DNA from: Siderastrea siderea
Taxonomy: Eukaryota; Cnidaria; Anthozoa; Scleractinia; Rhizangiidae
DNA: 64,000 nt
Direction of reading: 5' to 3'
NCBI GenBank assembly: GCA_964030785.1
Contig: OZ034975.1
Span: forward strand, 36,903,069 to 36,967,068
This document shows, in pieces, positions 22,601-34,600 of this stretch. The first letter of the stretch is position 1, and every line of letters begins with the position of its first letter. The notes below the pieces were generated by a model. It made no database searches and was not told where the DNA came from. It saw only the letters and a list, made by a program, of their open reading frames with translations. The position numbers and the translations under genes were made by a program.

Positions 22601-25600
22601 AATTTTACTTTGGTTGACTGAAATATTTTAGTCTCTACTGAAGAGCCAAACAAAAAAAATACAGTTAAAACTAAAGTGTTGCATTGCACTGTCGTCTGAA
22701 GATGTTGATTAAGATACTTCACAGAACTTGATACATTTGCAAAATAATGCTGATCAGCCAGAGCTTTTACGACTGCAAATCAAATTCAGCAGAGGAACCA
22801 GTCATCAGCCACTCCATAGGACCATCTGCATACAGGCTACTGTAATGTCCATTGGTTTGACAAACACTTGTACAAACCATTGATTAAAGCTTAACAATTC
22901 TAGTAAAGGGTTAAAAATTTAATTTCTTTCAAAAAATATGAATTCTCCTGTACATCTTTCAATTACCACTGGATTTGATTCTTTATGCAAATGTCTCACA
23001 AACCGGGATTCAGATTTTTTGCATCTGTGTTTACATCTGTGTTTGTACGCTGCTAAAGTTCCATGTGTAAATATGGATTAGAGATAAAAAGTACTACTTG
23101 TACATTAAGTAAACAAGCTAAGACTTTCAAATAAAATTAAAAATTCACAATGTAAGGCTGGGAGATAAACGGCACTACAGGTACCTCTGGAAAAAAAGCT
23201 AAACCTTTCAAATAGAAGGAAAATTCAAATGTGCGGACATGGTATTGCTGGAAAACTATATTACAACTTTGGCTGAATTTCATCAAATTGGTTTAGGAGC
23301 TGCTCACTTAGAATTTAAAAACACATGCACAATTGCCACTCACGCACAACTGCAAAGCAAGCTCTTGCGTAGTGATTACAGTGTATGTACTTTGATATTA
23401 CAAGTACATATTATATTTCAATCTAATTTTGATAGCATTTGCCAAAAACATATTAAAAAGATATGCCCCCAAAAATCTCTTATGTACATTACAATGTAAC
23501 TTAACTTAAGAGTATTTTTTTATGCTTAGAGTTTTTTTTTTGCCAAAAGATATGAAAAATTATCAAGTTATATGCAAAACAGTCAATTTGCCACTGGTTG
23601 ATACAGTATCTTACATCACCATGTAATAAACTGAAGCTTTAGACCGAAAAAATGATTTTTCTCATACCTATTCATTTTTGTCACTTCACCTACAACGCAA
23701 AAATGAAAGGAATCTGTGAAGGTATAACTTCGGTGGGCTGTAGTTTCAGTTACTTGATCTCATTCAATACATGTATTAACCATTACACGCAAGATAGAAA
23801 GCTGTTTCCACAAAAAAATCTGGAAAGAGAAGGACGTACATTGTGTGTACATGTACATGTTGACTTCAATTTGGTTTATTTTGACGTCTCATTATGCTGG
23901 TTGCCACCTTCATCATGCTAGCTGGACTTAATTTTTAATTATTACATTCTTTCCTTCATAGCCCCAGTTTTCTTTTGAGCCTAGTTTTTTTGCCTCTTGA
24001 TGCTTTTCCTCATTTATAACTTTTTGTGGCAAAAGTCCATGGCTAAACGAACATTTTAAACTTATCATTTTGATCTGAGTTTCATCATTTTAAAATCTTA
24101 CAAATATGTCTGAACTGCTAATGTGGCTTATGTACATGTAACAAGTGATCCAAGCAAAAGTGTCTCACCCTACAGGATTGCTCCATGTTTAAACTAATAC
24201 CTCTGTTCTGTTCTGTTCAGTTTCAGGTCTAATTGAAAAAGTAACAAAACTACACTGTACATATAAAGGGCCAATTTAGACTATGTTGTATGCGACATGC
24301 TAATGAACAGCCTACAATGCAAGTTGTTCCATGCAAATAAAAGCTAAAACTTTCTCATGCCTGTCGTGCATGGCATAAAAAAATGCTGGAGGATTTTGAA
24401 ATGTGTTAAAACCTTATGACAATCATAGCCAGAGGCAATGATAAATGAAGTGAACTCGTTACAATATTTCCAATGATATGCCAGACCAGCAGCATAAGTA
24501 AAACTCAGACTATCTAAATAGGCCCTGAACTGCAAATGTTGTGGTATTTCTTATCTGCTTTGTTGCCAAGGATTCCCTGTTAGACTTGGAAATACTGTTT
24601 TCAGTTTTTAACAAATGCACCTGGAAAAAAATACAAAGTAAAATAAACATAAATAAATACCAAGGGAAATAACCAAAAAACTGCAACCATATTGTACAGT
24701 TCCTCTCAGACGAATAGGAGTAGCTAGTGCCTTTGGTATGGCATCTACAGGCACACCTTTTGCGTGCTCTTATAATTACGTACATGCAACCCCTAATAAA
24801 TGGTGTATTTTTAAACAGTGAAAAATACTATTGTATGCTTAACAAGCCAAATAGTCACTGAATGGACCCATATATACATGTACATGTGTATAGTATATAT
24901 TCTCAGTCACTGACAAAATTTGAGGCAAAAAAGTACTGTAACATAACAGAAGTTGATTGGTGAACTGTAACTAGAAACACCTACTCAGTGACTTGCAAAG
25001 GTCTTTGAAGGGCCAGCTCTACATGAAAGAGTGGGTGGACTGGCTAGTTTATTAGATTTCTCACCCAAAAAGGGTTAAAATGCTTGTCTTGTCCTTTATG
25101 TATACATGTAGCCACCATTTAGTTACAAAACTGAAACAGCTGGTGGGTGACCATCTTGTATACAGTATTTAGCAAATAACAAAATAAATAAATAAATAAA
25201 TAAATAAATAAAACATAAATAAAGTAGGGTTATTCATCCAGACAGGAAATCCATGCAAAGAGGCCCCACATAAATACTTTCCTTCAGCAACCATGCACGC
25301 TAAAGTATGTTTAAATAACAGTTTCAACTAATAGAACTTGACAGTACTGCTATTGCAGACCACCAGAAATTGAATTGGAAGTAAAATCTGAAGTTGACAC
25401 ATGTACATTATTTCTTATACATGTATGACCAAAAAGTGGCATGTCAATAAAGGTTATCCTAAATTAATAATTCCCAGTCATTCATGGTAGAAGGAATGCA
25501 AAAACACAATATCGGTAAGTTGATAAAAATTCACACCAAAACTGGTTCACTTTGATTTTACAGAAGGTAATGTTGATTGAGAAATTTTAGAATATCCAGC

Positions 25601-28600
25601 CAGTTATTTACTTGTGTATTAATGTTTTATGAACAAAACAGACCATTCTTATTCAGTGACATGCAAATGGCTTGCCAGATAGATTCTAATTTAGCCTGTC
25701 TATATTTGCTCACCAAGTCCAACTTTTTGACTGAGTTTGAGTAACGAACGTTTGTCCTGAGGCGACATTGTATATCAAGCTGTTGTAAAGATCGTTCCAA
25801 TTGGCTGCAGAACGAGAGTGCTGCTTGACTATAGCACAGTCATTGAAATTAATTTTATTCGACCTATTTACTTGCAAGAAAAGTCAATATCTAAGAATTA
25901 TTATTCTATATTCTTGCAAAAATCCAACTTATTAGGTAAAATTCGTATATGTTGCAAATGAAGCTCACTTATTTCACTGGACATTTATGTCTGGTCGCCA
26001 AATCGGCCGAGTAACTTACATGTACTTTTCTGACCTCAGCCGAACCGAACGAACCAAAATGGCCGCCAAAGAGGAGGTAGAATCTATTCAAGAAATTTAA
26101 GATTAATACTGTACCTTTGTGTAAGGGAGGGCAGCTCTGCATCGAATCCCACAACTCTTCAACCACTGGAGTAAAAAACTATCCACGTTTCACTTTCTGG
26201 CGCACACAAACACGGAGAAATCCAACACACACAGACACACATTCACCGGTTACTTGCGCCTGCAATTCTCGAGCGTGCGGTTGTGAATCACATGACCCCT
26301 TGAAAGCGGCCCGGTCGCATAGCTGGGTAACCGGCGGTGTGTCACTCACCGCGTCGTCGCGGTGAGTTTCAAATAAAATGGGTTTGTGTCGAATAGAGCT
26401 GGTTATCGTACGTGAAAGTGGTTTATTACGCTATTCTTTAGATTATTTTCGCTTACGATTAGCAAGGCTCAACTCAGAACGTACTCTGTTGGAAGATGAT
26501 TGTAAAGATGGTTGATGATTGCTCGATTCAAGTATGAACGGACTGATCGATCGATTTCAAGGCCGGTGAGTACATGTAACCTAATTCCTCATAATACGTA
26601 GCTGGTATGTCTAACGTTTCATGTACATTTAGTTTTCAATGGAGGGCTTAAAGTTCCTTTCTTTGTGACATTCTGCCAAATGAGTGTAACAAGCTTTAAC
26701 ACACAGTGTAAGCGACGCTTACACTGTGCAAATTTGTACGTTGCAAATCATAATCAAAAACGGCCTTTGTGAAATTGACCCCAAGTGGGACAGTGGTATC
26801 AAGTAACAACGAAAGCCATTGTTCACACATGTGGCATTCTGTGACTTACACTTTTCACATCAAAGTGTGATAAGCCCGGCGTAGTAAAACAAACGTTTAC
26901 CGACCAAGAAGAGTCGACGTACCACTATCAGAACTTCGCAAATCCGAATAATTTAAGGAGTAGGCATTTCACATGTAAGCACGTACGTGTATCTCCATGC
27001 ATCTACATGTATCATTGGTGATTAGTTGTAGGTGATTTCATAATGCCTACACGCTAACCAACAGTTCAGTTGAAATGCGTTTCACTCAGATACGTGTACA
27101 CATAAACTTGAATACAATGAAAGCCTAAATTTTTCTTTAATCACTTGTCAAAGCGGAGTAAACATGAAATGAAACATGCATAATTTGCCAATTAGTTAGT
27201 TCTTTAACGGTTTATGAGATTTCTTGATTTTTTTAAGCAAAGATAGTGATGTGTACTAACATGATCAGATTTGATATGATTTGAATAGTAACGACTCCAG
27301 GACTTGACACCATAGCATTTTTATTCTAGTGGCATAAGGTGGAAATGTGTGCATTTCTCAAAGTCCTCTTTTCAAGGGAGTTTGCATATGGGAGTTTTTC
27401 ATTGCAATCAACAGTTCTAAAATGGTCACCAGATTTATGAACTTTCATCCCAACCTAATGTCCAATGTATGCCTAAATACTAAACAGTAATTTATCCATG
27501 ACAGACTCGCAGTGGAGACCCTATACACGTAGTAGTTCTACACCAAATTCTCAATTTCAGGCATTGAATTCCTTCCTTTTGTATACGGTAGATGCCAGGG
27601 TATGAGGGGACATGTTGCAGGGACATGTCACAGAGACACACAGCAGTGCAACACTGCAATTGTTATGCTAAAGGCATTTGCTGAGCAGGAACATTAGCAG
27701 AGAGGAAATCGAAAGGCACTTACATTTTTGCAACAACATGTGACACCCTTTGGTGTGTGGCTGGTGCTTTTTGAGCTCATGCAACACAAATTTCAACATG
27801 TCCCTTCATGCACTGGCACCTTAAATTTGATTTTGCTGCATGCATGGAAACTCCATGCCAAGTATCATGGCATTCAAAATAGCATATCATCCAAGTAAAA
27901 GCTAGAAGCTTGTCCAAAATACAGCCACCCATAATTCAGAAAAGATAACTAAAGTTGAGATTTAATAAAGGAATATTATTAATTCTGTTGTGCTCATTTA
28001 GGATATGAGGTGATTTTTATCAACTTTGTGCTATGCACCTTGTTGGTTACTTACCACCCTATACCCAGTACATACATGCTCATGGAATAAATGTTAAATG
28101 TCACAGACATTAAGGTGAATAATGGTTCTCTCAGTATAATAATTATTATGCCACACAAGTTAATATCCAGCCCCACAGACTGGTACAGGTAACTTGTTAT
28201 CAGATATGGACAAAAAAACTGTGGAGGTGACCACTGTTGTGCTCGGAGGTGAATGGCATGTGATATACGAATTACACCTGTAGTGTGCAGAAAACATTAT
28301 GAAAACAATGTACCTACTTGTTCGGAGTAGTCTACATGTAGATGAAAGAACTTTATAAATCCAGGAGGGCATTTGAGTGTCTCATGAATGTTAACTTTTT
28401 TTGAAAATCATCAAAACTGCTCAATCATGTTATGGGAAAACAGCCTTCAAATCGCAACTTTTCAATTTTTGGCTTATTTCCTAATTCAAACAATTATGTG
28501 CTTACTGACCTAAAGCAAGAGCTGAAGGAAAAAATTATTTGGCTTTAAGGGGATGGTGTTCAGCGTGTCAAACTGTCTCCAGTGAGTTTTTTGCACTTTT

Positions 28601-31600
28601 GCCCAAGAACCAAATATTAACTTACACATGTACTGTACATGTATTTGAAAGGACAATAACACAATCAACTGGGCTAGATGACTGTCGCTGTTTAGTTACA
28701 TCCTATATAGAAGTTAAATTTCAGTTCAAACCTGAACCTCATACATCTACATGTACACTGCTCCTTCAACAATCTCCTGGGATCTGTAAAGTAGTTCATG
28801 TACTGTGGTATAGATGAAATTAAAGTATGATTTACATTCACCTTTATACATGTAGCTACATGTACATGTATGTGAGTAGTAAGTTTATTTTTTATGATCC
28901 ATTTATTAATTTTACTCTCAAAATTTTTCATCAGGTTTCTACATTTGTACACATTGTATCAGTATGACTCCAAGTTCTACAGCAAAACAGTTTCTTGATG
29001 CATGTTGTACATAGCAAAGGAATGCATCACACATGGTCAGGTAAGTTACTCAAACATACAGCTACAATTAACGTTGTCGGAAAACCTACGCAATGAGACC
29101 ACAAGGTGCTATGGGTAATCTATTAATAAATTTACCAAACTTAGCTGTGGCTCACTCCTACACAAATTAAATCATACAGGCAAGTGTTTATCGTACTTTC
29201 ACCCCTCCTACGGTAGCGACAACTGTGAAATAACAGCCAAATCACAAACCATTTTCAGCTACCCATACTACCTTTCGGTCTCCTCATGTAAGCTCAAGGC
29301 TGTAAAATCAGACAACGTTTTAGCTGTATACATTAGAATCCTCATGTTACACTTCAAATTTGTGTTGCTTACATGTAGATCTGTTTTCTTTAAACAAAGG
29401 ACGTGTACATGTACAATGTATTGGGCGTTGGTTGCAGGTTTTCCTTTTAAAGATTTTGACAGAATCAGAGATTGGGAAGGCAGAACAGGCATATGGGCCT
29501 ATGGCCCCTGGCTTTCAAAAATTATGGGCCATTTCTAAAAAGTATGGGCCATGGCAGTTATGGGATGGGCCAGAAGTTAAAGAAAAGAAATATTGGTATT
29601 TTAGTAAGGGATGTAACTTTTGATAGTGTGTATCATACAGCATCTTGCAGTTGACATTAAAATGAAATAGTTTTATTCAGGTTTTACTTTAATCAATCAA
29701 ACTCAACAGCTGTTCACTTTAGGTGAAGAGCAGTCAGTGCACTAAACTAATGAAGGTGTTCATATCCTTACTCTTACATAATCATGTTTCTTCTGTAAAC
29801 TGATGACTGAGCAGACTTACTCTTGAAACTTATTTTAATACATTGCTTACTCACTAGAGAACTGGAGAAACAATTCTGAGTGATAATCACTAACTCAACT
29901 ATGAACTGTAACATTAGAAGTCGCAAAACTCGCATAAAATCTGTATTATCCGAGGGCCAAAGTACACAAAATAAACAATCATGGCGGCCGATGAAAGAAC
30001 CTTGTTTGGAGGCTGAGTCCGAGCAGAGGTCTGGGGACGAATAAACGCACACGTTAGATCCTCCATCAAAAACAAAGATAAATTAAAGTAGATGCAGTGA
30101 CCGATATTTCGTTTTTTGTTTATCATAACAGTAGAAATTACCCAAACAGAAACTATTGTTTTGGCTTTTGTTTCAGTATTGAGAACGGTATGTGAAACCT
30201 AGTGTATGGGGCTATACGAAATCTTTCCAAATATTCTACATCTGACACACCATTATGCGGCTTGGACGCATCTTGGGCCCCGTAAGTAGTTTTATAATAC
30301 ACCATTTTCTTTACTCACATTTGTATGCGCCATACGCGCATGGCGCACGTCCTTCCCAATCTCTGCAGAATGGCATATGGATTCATGTCATATGAAGACA
30401 TTATCTCCTTGGTGATCATTGAATGCTTGAATTTTTAAGACATGGATACTAGATTATTGTGGACAAACCACAATCCCGACCAGTACACTGAAACAAAAGC
30501 CCTGCTGATATAGAGCCATGGTTATTAATATTGTAAAATAATTACTGATGTTGTAAATAATTACTAAGATTGGTCATTTATTAACCAAAAGAATGATGAT
30601 ACATGTGCTCAACATGAAGCAATTGTGGGATTAGGACACCAAGTTAAATCCCTAACTGAAGTCATACCCATGACCTTCTGCACTCCAGCTACAGTACCGC
30701 TCAAAGGAAAGTTACCACCCTCTCGCGAGACGCGAATCGCGTCGCGCGCTACGCGATTCTCGTAGCGCGCGACGCGACTTTTGTCGCGCGCGAAGCCCTA
30801 AAAACTGTAAGTTTTGTAGCTTAAAATTCTCTCGTAACTTTGATTGCCTATTGTAAAGCAAACGCCGATTGATAACGATTATTGAACGATCGGAGAACCC
30901 GGCGCCATTCGCGTCGTTTTGAGCAAAAACAAAGAACTGCTTTGGAATTCCAAGTGCGTGAATTTCACATGTACATGCAACTTTACCTCTTCAAACACAA
31001 TCTTATTTCAATCAACTTGTTTATGGCGAACTAACAGGTATATGTGTTGGATATGAATTTTAAAACTCGCCAATCGATTTTTATGTTCTACTGATGACAA
31101 AGCCAAAGAAATTTGGCCAAACATGTCGCAAGTGGAAACGAAAACTACAGACATAGTCAGTCGATTGCGATGTATTACGTTGCCAGCTATGAAAAATAAA
31201 CTCAAACTCATACGCTTAAAGTTAGTTCTAATATTTGCGTAAAGGAAAACCAGAAACACATCAAATCCTTCTTTCTTGGTGTTTCACCGAAGTGTCCGAA
31301 GTGCAGTTGCTAACCCGTGAAAATCGCTTCGCGAATTTCATCGGTAAATCGTTCCTAATTTATGCCAAAATTGCCGCTTCAGTGACTCTCGCGCGACGCG
31401 ATTCGCGTAGCGCGCGACGTGATTCTCGTAGCGCGATTCGCGTAGCGCGCGAAACGAGACGCGACTGGTAACTTTCCTTTGGGCGGTACTGTACATGATT
31501 GTACTAATCTACAAGAAAACTGTTAGTGAAGTAGGTCATCTTACTAGGTTCATAGTACTGTATCATGTCCTGCATAGTGCTAGAAAGGGCAGTGTTGAAG

Positions 31601-34600
31601 GCATCTGATTGTATGGTGACCTTGTACTGTAAGTAATGCCCTACAATACAGCTGTACACCTGTAGCTCACGTCTAGACTCCTATGTAATCTACATTCTGT
31701 ACAATGTAGGTTACTGTACATGTAGTGGTTAGAACTCCTGGCTGGTATAGGGAACACCTCAGGTTCAGCTTCTCTTGGGGTCTCATTTCATTTCACTACA
31801 TAACATCTACACCCAGTTACAACCCCGTTAGACCACTAGAGGCTAACTGCTTGGGATAACAGGGTTAAAACTACAATAGTAGCATACATTGTATTTCCTT
31901 GCATCTGGGCTTTGAATTTCATGTCCACCATTTTCATTTTTCAGTCACTTGAGACCTCAACTTCTTATACCACCGTACATCTTCGCTAACACAATAATTT
32001 ATTATAAGAAAAAAACTAGCTGGTACCCATGAACAATTCACCACTCAACAACATGATATCTTGAAAACTGACATCAATTTGCATTTAAGTAGTTGAAAGT
32101 AGTGACACATCAACAGCCATGGCACAGTGTTGCACATCCCTACCAGGAAAGTATAGAAGTGGTGTGGTTTTGGCTTTTTGTAACTAAGCCGTTTTTCCAT
32201 GATGGGTGGACAACAGTTCTCTGTTAGTGTATTATATACGGTACAGATGTATTCCGAGTTGATGTGTGTAGGGCCAGGTGGGTTGATGCAAGCCAGTCTG
32301 GAAAAAGCCGTCCAGTCTTGCACACATCATTGGTTCATTCAACACGCATGCACTTTAACATGCTTTGAGTATTTTTAAGCATAGTTTTGAAATTTTCCAA
32401 AAATGCATGTATTTACATGTTGCATGAAATTGCTGGTATGATAAATGTGTATTGACAGAGTCAGGACAAGCCAGTCTTGGCACACAGACCTCGCTGTGCT
32501 CAGTCTGTACACCATGACCTTAAGCCAAAATTAATATTTTCCTGTCTGTCTCACTCAGTCAATAGGCACATCATTTTTGGAGATTTGTTGGAACCTCGTA
32601 CATGAACATGTGAAAACCGGATCATCGTGAATTCACTGAGTACAATACATGCAAACAGGATGTGTTCTGTTATGGTGTACTAGAAAATTGTATTCTGATC
32701 AGGGCTATTAAGGTTTTGAAATGGACCATCACTGTAATGCTTACGATGTTTGTTGATGTCAATAAAGTGACAGTTTATTTTAAGAAATCTTTCTTATTTT
32801 GCCACTCCACAGCTTTGGAACCCAATACTTGACTAAAAGTCATTAAATTAATATTTACACCTTTTACTAATTTTGTTCACTGCTTGAACTGTATTCATAA
32901 TGTTATTGTAAATTTACATGAACTTTTATATATGTTATTGAAAATTAACATTACAACCTAATAATGTTAATGTATGACAGGCCTAGAACTTTTTTTAAAT
33001 TTCTTCTCAATATTTTTTCTAGGACCACGTCTACATGTATAGGGCCATAAGAGGACTGAACTCAGAAGATTGTTAACCGCAAGTGAAATGAAGGCAGCCA
33101 AAACAGATAAGACCGTAAATGTAAAATCAGTGAATGTGTATACTCCCTGTTACTCAATGATTCTTTTCATTTGGTTTTGCCTCATATGCACAGATACACT
33201 GTAAATATTTTAACTGATATTGGAGATTTGTTAAAAAATAGACATTCTGAGGTAAACTGAATGTGGCCACAAAGTGACTGGCATAGAATACAAAGCGTCA
33301 TACAGTGTACATGTACATTTAATGTACACTGGGCTTGGGGTTTGCTGTAGTAGTCTTGAATGCAGGATAAACCTGGACAAATATTACTTTTTTTGTATTT
33401 TATCATTTCTCATTACAACCTACAATGTATACCTTGTACTTGAAGATTTTAGGTAGTATGCTGGTGTGGTATTGTTTAAAGAGCCAGTGTCACTCAAAGT
33501 GCTTTGCGCGGTTGTGCTTTTGTATTGAAGTTTGACTGGCGCATTTGCCGGACGTTTCGCAAATTATACCCTGCCGCACTGGCCTTTCAGCAAGCTGATA
33601 TTCACAGTAGTAGCCCCTGAAAATCATAATATCTTCCTCGCTAGATGTTACCGGAGAAAACAACTCTAGATCTGACTTTGTAGTCAACGCGTATGGAGCT
33701 TTTATAACAACCGATTGATCGATCGATCGATTGATCATCGATCTCGATGGACGTAAAACCAGAGTAGCCACTTCCACTCGATATAAAAATAATAAGACAA
33801 AAACAAGTACACCTGTAGTAAGAATATTGACGTCTTCGTCGCTAGATGTCACTGGAGAAACTACTCAAGATCTGAGTTTGCATTCAATGCATATACATGG
33901 ATCTATTACAGTCCGATCGATTGATTGCGCGATCGATCGCATCGACTGACGTCGATGGATGCAAAACCAGAATAGCCTCTTACGCTTTTTGTAAAAATAA
34001 AACATAAACAGACAGTGAACACAAGGAATATTTAAGCAAAACAGCACAAGCTCATGACCATAAGCATTATTTTGGAGCAAGCCCGTAGCTACTGTTATTT
34101 TGTGGTAAATTAACGTTCCTTCTGTTTTCATTTGGCAACGAATGTAGCACTATTTTGGCAAACGCACTGTCAGTAGTATTGCTGAAACCCGTAGATGTTT
34201 TTCTTTCCCTCCGCTGCTGATACACGGACTCCTTCAGCCGTACAACCTTGAAGACTCGGTCTTCGCTTCCACTTTCCTGAACCCTACGAGGCATCCAATT
34301 TAAAGATCTCCTTCCCCACTGCGAAAACACCTCAGAATTCGGAAATATACAACGAAATCGATACGGCGACACTTAAATGTCAAGTCAAAATTCATACTAG
34401 TGCTTTCGGATCGCTATCGGCAGTGTTGGAAGAAGATACAAATCAGACTTCACGACAATCAAGAAAATGGTGTATTTTTCATATATGAAAAATGTACCTC
34501 GGCGCGTAAAGCACTTTGGGTGACACTGGCTCTTTAAGTAATTGTGTGTGCACATGTACATGTGGGCCTTTCATGATACATGTACTGTGTAACTCCTAGT

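Noticed and set aside
22404..33475. A transposase gene within the 14.9-kb element
   Set aside because: Longest frames are about 100 codons and show no catalytic motif; a highly split gene cannot be excluded by eye.
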